NCBI RefSeq assembly: GCF_904067045.1
Contig: NZ_CAJFDC010000036.1
Coordinates: forward strand, 946,001 to 1,010,000
Reading direction: 5' to 3'
Length of the DNA: 64,000 bases
Source: Pseudomonas sp. FEN
GTDB taxonomy: Bacteria > Pseudomonadota > Gammaproteobacteria > Pseudomonadales > Pseudomonadaceae
Below, one piece after another: positions 25,941 to 34,283 of this stretch (positions within the stretch are counted from its first letter, which is position 1; each line of letters opens with the position of its first letter). The notes below the pieces were generated by a model. It was given only the letters and a program-made list of their open reading frames with translations. It did no database searches and was not told the origin of the DNA. The translations under genes and the position numbers were made by a program.

Positions 25941-26074
25941 CGTAACATCCTTATTACTACTTATGAGTCACAAGGCTACGCGCAGTCCCTTTCAAAATAA
26001 TAACGGAATTTATCGATCAGATCGCGCCGACACAAATCAACAATAAGATTCAAAACAATAAATATATACACCCT

Positions 26075-26686
26075 TCAGGCTTCGTCATTATAAACGAACT
26101 TCGGCATTTCCCAGTGAAAGCGAATCGCCAACAGGCGCAGCAGAAAGCCGCCGAACAGCGTAATCAATATGGCCTGCTCGTGGGGCAACTGCCAGTACGT
26201 GCAACCGAGAAAGCACCAGGCCGCTGCGAAGGAGACGCTGGCATAGAGTTCGCGACGGAAGACCAATGGAATATCGTTGCAGAAGATATCTCGCAACACT
26301 CCACCAAACACCCCGGTGATCACCCCACTGACCGAGGCCACCATCATGCCCTGGCCCATTTCCAGGGCAGTCATGCAACCGATCAGGGTAAAGGCCACCA
26401 GGCCCAGGGCATCGAGCACCAGGAAAAATGAGCGTAAATGGCGCATCAATGGCGCAATGAACACCGTCACCAACGCGGCGCTCGAGGTCAATACCAGGTA
26501 TTCCGGGTGCTTGACCCAGGTCAGTGGGTAATGCCCCAGCAACACGTCACGCACCGAACCGCCGCCGAGGGCGGTGACGCAGGCAATCAGCACCACGCCG
26601 AACCAGTCCATGCCGCGCCGTCCGGCCGACAGGGCACCGGTCATGGCTTCAGCGGTAATGGCGACGAGGTAGAGCATCAGCAACAT
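26075..26686 (-). CDS. TRIC-family cation channel protein (UPF0126)
   Basis: A 203-residue inner-membrane protein of the trimeric intracellular cation channel family. About seven hydrophobic helices are visible. The two family repeats each carry a Gly-rich motif: TALGGGSVRDVLLGHYPLTW near residue 40 and GVFGGVLRDIFCNDIPLVFR near residue 125, each with the conserved GGxxRD. The physiological role of bacterial members is mostly uncharacterised beyond potassium conductance in a few cases. It lies upstream of the toxin-like cassette on the same strand with a 134-base AT-rich gap, and a large REP hairpin separates it from orn. Confidence 0.88.
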   Translation of the reverse strand: MLLMLYLVAITAEAMTGALSAGRRGMDWFGVVLIACVTALGGGSVRDVLLGHYPLTWVKHPEYLVLTSSAALVTVFIAPLMRHLRSFFLVLDALGLVAFTLIGCMTALEMGQGMMVASVSGVITGVFGGVLRDIFCNDIPLVFRRELYASVSFAAAWCFLGCTYWQLPHEQAILITLFGGFLLRLLAIRFHWEMPKFVYNDEA

Positions 26687-26793
26687 GATGGCGATCCGGG
26701 CAGGAGAGGGCCCGTAGTCTACTGACTTGAACCGTGCCCCAAAAGAGCGCGAGCAAGTTCCAATGTCCGCCAGTCAAGCCCGACGCCTATCAT

Positions 26794-26868
26794 TGTGGGA
26801 GCGGAGCTTGCCCGCGAAGGGGCCAGTGAAACCGCTACAAGGCTTCGCGGGCAAGCTCCGCTCCCACA
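26794..26868. repeat. REP doublet forming a perfect 26-bp inverted repeat
   Basis: TGTGGGAGCGGAGCTTGCCC plus GCGAAG (26794-26819) is repeated in exact reverse complement at 26843-26868, with a 23-base loop. The sequence is the canonical REP core of fluorescent pseudomonads. It sits between orn and the TRIC gene and may protect or terminate the orn transcript. Confidence 0.9.
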
Positions 26869-26890
26869 CACAATAAGACCGGCCAAGCGA

Positions 26891-27433
26891 TCAGAACTTG
26901 ATGAAGTGCTTGCGGTAGTGCTGCAACTCGGCAATCGACTCGCGAATATCGTCCAGCGCCAGGTGCGTGCTGCCCTTCTGGAAGCTGTCACGCACTTCCG
27001 GGGCCCAGCGTGCCGCCAACTCTTTCAAGGTCGATACATCCAGGTTGCGGTAGTGGAAATAGCTTTCCAGTGCCTTCATGTGGCGCGCGAGAAAACGCCG
27101 GTCCTGGCAGATGCTGTTGCCGCAGATCGGCGACTTGCCCTTGGGCACCCACGGTTCCAGGAAGGCGATGGTCCGGGCCTCGGCTTCGGCCATGTCGATA
27201 CGGCTCTCGCGCACGCGCTGGGTCAGCCCCGAACCGCCATGCTGGCGGGTGTTCCACTCGTCCATGCCGGCGAGAATCGCATCGCTGTGATGGATCGCGA
27301 TCACCGGTCCCTCAGCCAGGGTGTTGAGGTTGCTGTCGGTGACGATAGTCGCCATTTCGATAATGACGTCGGTGTCCGGGTTCAGGCCGGTCATCTCCAG
27401 GTCGATCCAGATCAGGTTCTGTGGGTTTTGCAT
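26891..27433 (-). CDS. orn: Oligoribonuclease
   Basis: A 180-residue DEDDh exonuclease that degrades 2-5 nt RNAs and also pGpG from c-di-GMP turnover in the cytoplasm. It starts MQNPQNLIWIDLEMTGLNPD, containing the first acidic pair (Asp and Glu of DLEMTGL). Later come the segment GNSICQDRRFLARHM with the second conserved Asp, and HLALDDIRESIAELQHYR with the final His and Asp. GAGGAG lies seven bases before the ATG at 27433, so I reject a six-residue upstream extension. It is divergent from rsgA, as in P. aeruginosa. Confidence 0.97.
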   Translation of the reverse strand: MQNPQNLIWIDLEMTGLNPDTDVIIEMATIVTDSNLNTLAEGPVIAIHHSDAILAGMDEWNTRQHGGSGLTQRVRESRIDMAEAEARTIAFLEPWVPKGKSPICGNSICQDRRFLARHMKALESYFHYRNLDVSTLKELAARWAPEVRDSFQKGSTHLALDDIRESIAELQHYRKHFIKF

Positions 27434-27543
27434 GGGTTGGCTCCTCGGCATAGCCGGACAGTTTAGCGCAGGCCACGCCTGCCGGGCGTGCTAAACTCGC
27501 GACCGCTTGACCCTCCCCGCCGATTCAACGACACGGAACACCC

Positions 27544-28575
27544 ATGGCCAAACGCCAGCTCAACCGCCGCCAGAACTGGCGCATCGAAAAAATCCAGGGC
27601 GAACGCGCCGCGCGCGCCGCCAAACGCGAGTCCCAGGCCGTGGAAGCGCTGGAAGGCGGCGACCTGGGAGCCGAACAGACGGGCCTGGTGATCGCGCACT
27701 TCGGCGTGCAGGTCGAAGTCGAGGCGCTGGAGGGTGAGCTCAAGGGCCAGGTGTTCCGCTGTCACCTGCGAGCCAATCTGCCGGCGCTGGTGACCGGCGA
27801 CCAGGTAGTCTGGCGTGCCGGCAACCAGGGTATCGGCGTGATCGTCGCGCAACTGCCGCGCAGCACCGAACTGAAGCGCCCGGATAGCCGCGGCCAGCTC
27901 AAGCCGGTGGCCGCCAACGTCGACATGATCGTGATTGTCTTCGCGCCACTGCCAGAACCCCATGCCAACCTGATCGACCGCTATCTGGTTGCCGCCGAAC
28001 ACGCCGGTATCCGGCCGTTGTTGCTGCTGAACAAATTCGACCTGATCGACGAGCACAATGCCCCAGCCCTGAATGCGTTGCTGGCGGTCTACCGGCAGTT
28101 GGGCTATCCGCTGCTGGAAGTGTCGGCCCATCAGGGCGATGGCATGGAACAGTTGCAGCGACAACTGGATGGACACATCAGCGTGTTCGTCGGCCAGTCC
28201 GGGGTCGGCAAATCCTCGCTGGTCAACAGCCTGCTGCCCGAGGTGGACACCCGCGTTGGCCCGCTCTCGGAACTGTCCGGCCAGGGTACCCACACCACCA
28301 CCACCGCGCGGCTGTTCCACTTCCCCGGCGGCGGCGAACTGATCGACTCGCCGGGGATTCGCGAATTCGGCCTTGGCCATGTGAGTCGCGCCGATGTCGA
28401 AGCGGGCTTTATCGAGTTCAACGACCTGATCGGCACCTGTCGCTTCCGCGACTGCAAGCATGATCGCGAACCCGGCTGCGCCCTGCTCAAGGCCCTGGAA
28501 GACGGACGTGTGCAGCAGCAGCGGATGAACAGCTATCGCTCGATTATCGCCAGCCTGCCGCAAGACAGCTATTGA
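27544..28575 (+). CDS. rsgA: Small ribosomal subunit biogenesis GTPase RsgA
   Basis: A 343-residue circularly permuted GTPase that checks late 30S maturation. After a basic N-terminal tail (MAKRQLNRRQNWRIEKIQGE) comes an OB-fold domain, then the GTPase motifs in permuted order: LLLNKFDLID (G4), then the P-loop GQSGVGKSSLVNSLLP (G1), then DSPGIREFG (G3). The C-terminal zinc motif is in CRFRDCKHDREPGCALL. The gene is monocistronic and divergent from orn. Confidence 0.97.
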   Translation: MAKRQLNRRQNWRIEKIQGERAARAAKRESQAVEALEGGDLGAEQTGLVIAHFGVQVEVEALEGELKGQVFRCHLRANLPALVTGDQVVWRAGNQGIGVIVAQLPRSTELKRPDSRGQLKPVAANVDMIVIVFAPLPEPHANLIDRYLVAAEHAGIRPLLLLNKFDLIDEHNAPALNALLAVYRQLGYPLLEVSAHQGDGMEQLQRQLDGHISVFVGQSGVGKSSLVNSLLPEVDTRVGPLSELSGQGTHTTTTARLFHFPGGGELIDSPGIREFGLGHVSRADVEAGFIEFNDLIGTCRFRDCKHDREPGCALLKALEDGRVQQQRMNSYRSIIASLPQDSY

Positions 28576-28617
28576 GGCTGGGCTGAGGCTAACTGCACAA
28601 GCAGCCGGTCGACGCTC

Positions 28618-28704
28618 GATGGCTCGCGATGGACGCCAACGCTGACGTCGGCTACCTGACGCCCCGCGGCGCCAGGACTACCATCGCGAGCAAGCTCGCT
28701 CCTA
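28618..28704. repeat. REP-like element between rsgA and motB
   Basis: Arms cgatggctcgcgatgg and ccatcgcgagcaagctcgct enclose a GC-rich core. It overlaps the end of motB by a few bases and lies between two convergent genes, where it could act as a bidirectional transcript end. Confidence 0.55.
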
Positions 28705-29736
28705 CGAGCCCGTCTTGGGCTTGCCCGGCTCATCCATCTTCAACACCCCGTCCTCGAAGATGTTCAAGCGTTGCCGCACCTCATGGGCCGGCAGCGGCTG
28801 CTTGTCGGCCGGCAACGCATTCGGATCCGTCGGGACCTCGCCCGGAGCACCTTGCCCCGGGGTCGGCGCCGGCTTGGCGTCATCCGCGCCCTGCTCGCCT
28901 TCGATGGCCTTCTGCGCCTTCTTGGTCAGCACCACGATATCGATACGGCGGTTGACCGGATTGAGTGGATTGGCCTTGTCGAACAGCGAGGACGAGGCGT
29001 AACCCACCACCCGCGCCACTTGCGTGTCCGGATAACTGCCGGCCACCAGGGCGCGCCGAGCCGCGTTGGCGCGGTTGGCCGACAACTCCCAGTTACCGAA
29101 ACCACCGGTGCCGGAGTACGGCGTGGCATCGGTGTGGCCGCTGATGCTGATCTTGTTCGGCACCGCCTTGATGGTGTCAGCCATGGCCAGCAGGATGTCT
29201 TCGAAGTAAGGCTTCAGCCGCGCACTGCCAGAGTCGAACATCGGCCGGTTTTCCGCGTCCATGATCTGGATACGCAAACCGTCCGGGGTGATCTCGAACT
29301 GGATCTGGTCCTTGAATTTCTGCAGTTCCGGACTCTGGTCGACCTTTTTCTGCAACTCTTGCAGCAACAATTCCAGGCGCTCTTTCTCCACCTGCTCGGC
29401 CATGTTCTCGACCTGATCGGTGTCGACCGTGACCTTGTCCGGTTGCGGCTGGGATTTGACTTCCGGATTGAGGGTCTTGTCCGGTGCCAGCACCGGCGAA
29501 CCGCCCAGGTCGATGATGTAGGGCGTACCGCTCTCGGAGAAGCCGATCGGGTCTTTGAAGTAACCGGCGATGGCGATCTTCTGTTCCGGGGTCGCGGTGG
29601 ACAGCAGCCACAGCACCAGGAAGAACGCCATCATTGCCGTTGCAAAGTCGGCGAAGGCAATTTTCCAGGCGCCACCGTGATGCCCGGCAGCAAAGCGCTT
29701 GACGCGCTTGATAATGATCGGCTGATTGTTTTCCAT
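28702..29736 (-). CDS. motB: Flagellar stator protein MotB
   Basis: A 344-residue inner-membrane stator subunit that anchors MotA to peptidoglycan. The single membrane helix holds the essential proton-binding Asp30 (AFADFATAMMAFFLVLWLLS). A plug and linker follow, then the OmpA-like peptidoglycan-binding domain with ISGHTDATPYSGTGGFGNWE and ELSANRANAARRALV. The C-terminus is a Pro/Ala/Asp-rich tail. It starts three bases after the motA stop, so the two are co-translated. The Asp in the helix fits the proton-driven class. Confidence 0.96.
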   Translation of the reverse strand: MENNQPIIIKRVKRFAAGHHGGAWKIAFADFATAMMAFFLVLWLLSTATPEQKIAIAGYFKDPIGFSESGTPYIIDLGGSPVLAPDKTLNPEVKSQPQPDKVTVDTDQVENMAEQVEKERLELLLQELQKKVDQSPELQKFKDQIQFEITPDGLRIQIMDAENRPMFDSGSARLKPYFEDILLAMADTIKAVPNKISISGHTDATPYSGTGGFGNWELSANRANAARRALVAGSYPDTQVARVVGYASSSLFDKANPLNPVNRRIDIVVLTKKAQKAIEGEQGADDAKPAPTPGQGAPGEVPTDPNALPADKQPLPAHEVRQRLNIFEDGVLKMDEPGKPKTGS

Positions 29737-29739
29737 GAC

Positions 29740-30591
29740 TCAGCGACCGCGAACCGCTTGTTCCAGCTCGGCGAAGCTGGGACGGTGCTTCGGATACAGG
29801 ACCTTGCGCCCGAACTCCACCGCCAGCGAAGGCGGCATGCCGGAAGCCGAAGCCACCAGGGAAGCCTTGATCGCTTCGTAGATGTTCAGCTCTTCCTTGG
29901 CATCGTGGGACAACGCGGTCGCCAGCGGACCGAAGAAGCCATAGGCCGCGAGAATACCGAAGAAGGTCCCCACCAGCGCCGCACCCACGTGCAAGCCGAT
30001 GGACTTCTGGTCGCCCTCGCCCAGCGAGGCCATGGTCACCACGATCCCCAATACCGCCGCGACGATACCGAAGCCGGGCATGGCGTCGGCGACGCCTGTC
30101 ACCGCATGGGAGGGGTGCTCCAGCTCTTCCTTCAGGCTGAACAGTTCCATATCGAACAACCCTTCCAGCTCATGGGGAGCCATGTTGCCGGAGGACATGA
30201 TCCGCAAGTAATCACAGATGTAGGCGGTCATGCGCTCGTCCTTGAGCACGGCCGGGTATTTGGCGAAGATCGGGCTCGCGGCGGCATCTTCGATATCGCC
30301 TTCGATCGCCATCATGCCTTCGCGGCGGCTTTTGTTGAGGATCTCGTAGATCAGCCCCAACACCTCGAGGTAAAAGGTGTGGGTAAAGCGCGAACCGAAC
30401 ATTCCCAGGGACTTCTTGACCACATGCATGGTCATGTAGCCCGGGTTGGCCTGCAGGAACGCACCGAACGCCGCACCGGCGATGATCATCACCTCGAAGG
30501 GCTGGATCAGGGCGGCGATCTTGCCATGGGAAAGCACGTACCCGCCGAGCACGCTCGCGAATACGACAATGATGCCGAGAATTTTAGCCAT
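29740..30591 (-). CDS. motA: Flagellar stator protein MotA
   Basis: A 283-residue four-helix inner-membrane protein that forms the proton channel with MotB. It starts MAKILGIIVVFASVLGGYVL. The first two helices lie within residues 1-55, and the large cytoplasmic loop carries conserved charged residues (KSRREGMMAIEGDIED and KDERMTAYICDYLRIMSSGN). Helices 3 and 4 follow near residues 165-220 (DAMPGFGIVAAVLGIVVTMA and VGAALVGTFFGILAAYGFFG). It is followed by motB after three bases. No che or fli genes are adjacent, as is usual for this motAB pair in Pseudomonas. Confidence 0.96.
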   Translation of the reverse strand: MAKILGIIVVFASVLGGYVLSHGKIAALIQPFEVMIIAGAAFGAFLQANPGYMTMHVVKKSLGMFGSRFTHTFYLEVLGLIYEILNKSRREGMMAIEGDIEDAAASPIFAKYPAVLKDERMTAYICDYLRIMSSGNMAPHELEGLFDMELFSLKEELEHPSHAVTGVADAMPGFGIVAAVLGIVVTMASLGEGDQKSIGLHVGAALVGTFFGILAAYGFFGPLATALSHDAKEELNIYEAIKASLVASASGMPPSLAVEFGRKVLYPKHRPSFAELEQAVRGR

Positions 30592-30801
30592 AGGTAGAGA
30601 GCACTTACTGAGTCGGGTTCAAGGTCATATTCGGAAGTTAATAAATCTCTTCTTCTACTTATCGGCAAAACTGCGCCAGACTATAGCCAGTTCAGGCGAA
30701 AAGCCAGAAAACCGGCCATGCGCCACCTCATGCGGCCGATTGCGCAACGCCTGCCCAGCCCATTACGGGCCTGTTAACAGTGATGATGATCGCGCCCGAA
30801 T

Positions 30802-32340
30802 ATGGCTAACGAAACGACTGTCTCCACGCAAAGACCCAACACGCTGCCGGGCTGGATCAAGCTACTGCAAGCCGTGCGTTTGCCCGTCCCCCGGGACAGT
30901 CACGACCGTGTCTGCCGCGCCATCCGCGACAGTCGTAGCTCATTGCGCGATATCGCCGAGCTCATGCAGGACAGCCCGGCGCTGGCGTTGAGCGTGATCT
31001 GCGAAGCCAACCAGCACACCCATGGCAGCATGACCGAACCGGCCGAGAACCTTGAGGTCGCGCTCAATCGCCTGGGCTTGAAACGCACCGAGGAACTGCT
31101 GGCGCGCCTGCCGGCCCGGGCACCGGAAGAAATTCCAGTGGCCTTGCGCCAGCTCCAGTTGATCAGCCAGCATGCCAGTCAGCAGGCCAATGGTCTGTTC
31201 GCCGCCCGCCTGGCACGCCTCTGGCAGGACATCCATTGGGGCAGCCTGTTGTTTCTCTCCCCCCTCTGGCCACTGGCCCTGACTCACCCGAACCTGCTCG
31301 AAGACTGGGAGCTGCGGGTGATTCACAAAAACGAGTCGGCACCTGCCGTCGAGCAGGAGCTGTTCGGCGTTCGCCTGCTCGACCTGTGCCAGGCGATGGC
31401 CGACATCTGGCGCCTGCCGAACTGGGTCACCCAGGGTTATCACCTGCTGAAAACCGAATTGCACATGCTGGCCAGGGTGCTACACATCGCTCGTGACAAC
31501 GAACATCCTCTGCGACAGCAGCAGCGACTCGACGCCGATCCGGCACTACGCCGCTGGCTGAACCAACCCGCCAATACGGTATTGCTGGCCAACGGCCTGG
31601 CCCTCTCGGCGCAACAGGCCTGGGACAGCCCACATCATCTGCGCTGGCAATACCTGACCAGCCTGTACCTGCAACTGCCAATGGACGAATTGCAGCAGCA
31701 ACTGCATCAGCAGGCGGCGCAAAGCGCCAATCAGCACAGCATGCCGGACCTCTGGCACCCGGCCGAAGCACTGATCTGGCGCGGCAGGATGCGGCGCGTG
31801 CACAGCGGCCTGCTACCGGCGACGGATCCTTCACCCGAAGCCCTGGCAATCTGGCGTAAACACTGCGCCGAACTGCTGGCCGAGCCCAGCCGGTTCACCA
31901 ACGCGATGCACCTGACCGGCGTCGCCTGCGACGCCCTGACCACCTGTGGATTGCGCCGGGTCATGATCCTGATGGCCGACCGGACCCAAAGCACCCTGCG
32001 GGTACACCAGATTGCCGGACTGGCGAAAGAGTCGGCCAACCTGGTGTTGCAGATCAGCCCGAGTCCGGTTTTGCGCCGGTTGCTCAGCAAACCGGCGCAG
32101 ATTCGCCTGACCCCGGCCAACAACGCCCAGTTCTCGGCCCTGTTGCCCGCTAACCTGCGGGCGCAGTTCCCTGGCGAGCACTTGTTGCTACGCTCCCTGA
32201 GCAGCAATGGCCGGGTGGCCATGCTGGTGCTCGCCGACCAGGGCGGCGGCCCCTTCTCGGAAATGACCGTGCAGGCCTTCGGCAAAACCGCACAGTGCAT
32301 CGAGAAGGCGCTGCACGCCTTTACCCACCGCGGCGCCTGA
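30802..32340 (+). CDS. HDOD-domain signalling protein
   Basis: A 512-residue cytoplasmic protein. The N-terminal 230 residues resemble the HDOD fold, a non-enzymatic relative of HD phosphohydrolases: QDSPALALSVICEANQHTHG, then NLEVALNRLGLKRTEELLAR, then the ELRVIHKNESAPAVEQELFG block, which replaces the usual His-Asp pair. The C-terminal 150 residues look GAF-like (TCGLRRVMILMADRTQSTLR). Such proteins take part in signal transduction, often linked to motility or c-di-GMP, but the target is unknown. It lies between motA (divergent) and rhdA (same strand, 42 bases later). Confidence 0.8.
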   Translation: MANETTVSTQRPNTLPGWIKLLQAVRLPVPRDSHDRVCRAIRDSRSSLRDIAELMQDSPALALSVICEANQHTHGSMTEPAENLEVALNRLGLKRTEELLARLPARAPEEIPVALRQLQLISQHASQQANGLFAARLARLWQDIHWGSLLFLSPLWPLALTHPNLLEDWELRVIHKNESAPAVEQELFGVRLLDLCQAMADIWRLPNWVTQGYHLLKTELHMLARVLHIARDNEHPLRQQQRLDADPALRRWLNQPANTVLLANGLALSAQQAWDSPHHLRWQYLTSLYLQLPMDELQQQLHQQAAQSANQHSMPDLWHPAEALIWRGRMRRVHSGLLPATDPSPEALAIWRKHCAELLAEPSRFTNAMHLTGVACDALTTCGLRRVMILMADRTQSTLRVHQIAGLAKESANLVLQISPSPVLRRLLSKPAQIRLTPANNAQFSALLPANLRAQFPGEHLLLRSLSSNGRVAMLVLADQGGGPFSEMTVQAFGKTAQCIEKALHAFTHRGA

Positions 32341-32382
32341 TGCTGCGTTACAATCCCTTTTTTTGCGCCCTGGAGACCTCAT

Positions 32383-33198
32383 ATGCCTGACTTCTCTGGC
32401 TTGCCGCTGGTGATCGAGCCCGGCGACCTGCTGCCCCGCCTCGACACACCCGAACTGATCCTGGTGGATTTGACCAGCAGCGCCCGCTACGCCACGGGAC
32501 ATATTCCCGGCGCGCGCTTCGTCGATCCCAAGCGTACCCAACTGGGTCTGCCGCCCGCACCTGGCCTGATGCCAGCGAAGGAACTGCTCGAAGCGCTGTT
32601 CGGCGAACTGGGGCACAACCCGAACGCGGTCTACGTGGTCTACGACGATGAAGGTGGCGGCTGGGCTGGACGCTTCATCTGGTTGCTCGACGTCATCGGC
32701 CATAGCCGCTACCACTACCTGGATGGCGGCCTGCACGCCTGGCTGGGCGAAGGCTTGCCGGTCACCATCGATACCCCCGCAGCCGTCGGCGGCCCGGTGG
32801 CCCTGACCCTGCACGACGAGCCCACCGCGACCCGCGCCTACCTGCAAAGCCGTCTCGGCGCCGCCGACCTGGCCATCTGGGACGCCCGCGGCCCACTGGA
32901 GTACAGCGGTGAAAAAGTCCTGGCCGCCAAGGGCGGGCACATTCCCGGCGCGGTGAACTTCGAATGGACCGCCGGCATGGACCCGGAACGCCAGTTGCGC
33001 ATCCGCCGCGACATGCCGCAGATCCTCGCCAAGCTGGGTATCACCCCGGACAAGGAAGTGATCACCCATTGCCAGACCCACCATCGTTCTGGCTTTACCT
33101 ATCTGGTCGCCAAGGCACTCGGTTATCCGCGCGTCAAAGGTTATGCCGGCTCCTGGGGCGAATGGGGCAATCACCCCGACACCCCCGTAGAGATTTGA
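32383..33198 (+). CDS. rhdA: Thiosulfate sulfurtransferase (rhodanese)
   Basis: A 271-residue tandem rhodanese that moves sulfane sulfur from thiosulfate to cyanide or other acceptors. The N-terminal domain (about 1-125) is the inactive one. The C-terminal domain holds the active-site loop HCQTHHRSG near residue 230, where the Cys is the catalytic persulfide carrier; this loop is the one I know from P. aeruginosa RhdA. TGGAG lies upstream of the ATG. It is followed by psd after 18 bases, so the two are likely co-transcribed. Confidence 0.93.
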   Translation: MPDFSGLPLVIEPGDLLPRLDTPELILVDLTSSARYATGHIPGARFVDPKRTQLGLPPAPGLMPAKELLEALFGELGHNPNAVYVVYDDEGGGWAGRFIWLLDVIGHSRYHYLDGGLHAWLGEGLPVTIDTPAAVGGPVALTLHDEPTATRAYLQSRLGAADLAIWDARGPLEYSGEKVLAAKGGHIPGAVNFEWTAGMDPERQLRIRRDMPQILAKLGITPDKEVITHCQTHHRSGFTYLVAKALGYPRVKGYAGSWGEWGNHPDTPVEI

Positions 33199-33216
33199 GA
33201 TTTCCAAGGATCCTTG

Positions 33217-34080
33217 ATGAAAAAGCGTTTGTTCATCCTCAGCCAGTACCTGCTGCCCCATCACCTGCTGTCGCGCCTGGCCGGCTGCATCGCCGAATGC
33301 CGCGTGCGCTGGTTCAAGAACGCCTTTACCGCCTGGTTCGCCAAGCGCTATGAGGTGGACATGTCCCAGGCGCTGGTCGAGGACCTGAGCGCCTACGAGC
33401 ACTTCAATGCCTTCTTCACCCGCGCCCTGAAAGAAGGTGCCCGTCCATTGGATGAAACCCCGGGGGCGATTCTCAGCCCGGCGGACGGCGCGGTCAGCCA
33501 GCTCGGTCCGATCGAACACGGTCGGGTATTCCAGGCCAAGGGCCACAGCTTCAGTGTGCTGGAGCTGCTGGGGGGCGACGCGACCACGGCCGCGCCATTC
33601 ATGGGCGGCGACTTCGCGACCATCTACCTGTCACCCAAGGACTACCACCGGGTGCACATGCCCCTGGCCGGTACCCTACGGGAAATGGTCTATGTGCCGG
33701 GACGTATTTTCTCGGTCAACCAGACCACCGCTGAAAACGTGCCGGAGCTGTTCGCCCGTAACGAGCGGGTCGTCTGCCTGTTCGATACCGAGCGCGGGCC
33801 GATGGCCGTGGTCCTGGTCGGCGCGATGATCGTGGCCTCGATCGAAACCGTCTGGGCCGGACTGGTCACTCCGCCCAAGCGCGAGCTGAAAACCGTGCGT
33901 TACGACGAAGCCGCCCGCCAGCCCATCCATCTGGAAAAAGGCGCCGAACTGGGGCGCTTCAAACTGGGCTCCACCGCCATCGTGCTGTTCGGTCCACAAC
34001 AGGTACAATGGATGGAAGGGCTTGTCGCGGGCTCGCCGGTGCGCATGGGCCAAGGCCTCGGCGCTCCCATCCAGGCCTGA
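33217..34080 (+). CDS. psd: Phosphatidylserine decarboxylase proenzyme
   Basis: A 287-residue inner-membrane-associated enzyme that makes phosphatidylethanolamine. It is made as a proenzyme: the LGST motif (residues 250-253, in RFKLGSTAIVLFG) is the self-cleavage site whose Ser becomes the pyruvoyl group. The conserved segments ILSPADGAV and YLSPKDYHRVHMP, with the catalytic Asp and His, are present. I use the ATG at 33217 with AAGGA six bases upstream; the preceding TTG is in frame but redundant. It follows rhdA closely. Confidence 0.97.
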   Translation: MKKRLFILSQYLLPHHLLSRLAGCIAECRVRWFKNAFTAWFAKRYEVDMSQALVEDLSAYEHFNAFFTRALKEGARPLDETPGAILSPADGAVSQLGPIEHGRVFQAKGHSFSVLELLGGDATTAAPFMGGDFATIYLSPKDYHRVHMPLAGTLREMVYVPGRIFSVNQTTAENVPELFARNERVVCLFDTERGPMAVVLVGAMIVASIETVWAGLVTPPKRELKTVRYDEAARQPIHLEKGAELGRFKLGSTAIVLFGPQQVQWMEGLVAGSPVRMGQGLGAPIQA

Positions 34081-34283
34081 TACGCAGCTGGCTTTTCAGG
34101 CTCGTGGATGGTTCGCGAGCCCGATGAACAAGGGCCCGGGCAACGGGTTGCAACCGGGATCGACCGGCAAGGCTGCAGCCCCCCGTAACCCTGCTAGAGT
34201 CATGGCATTGTTTTGCCATCGTTTTTTGGCATCCTGGCTTGTCGATCGTCCAGGTTGTTTCGCCATCGGAGCTGGTCCGTTAC

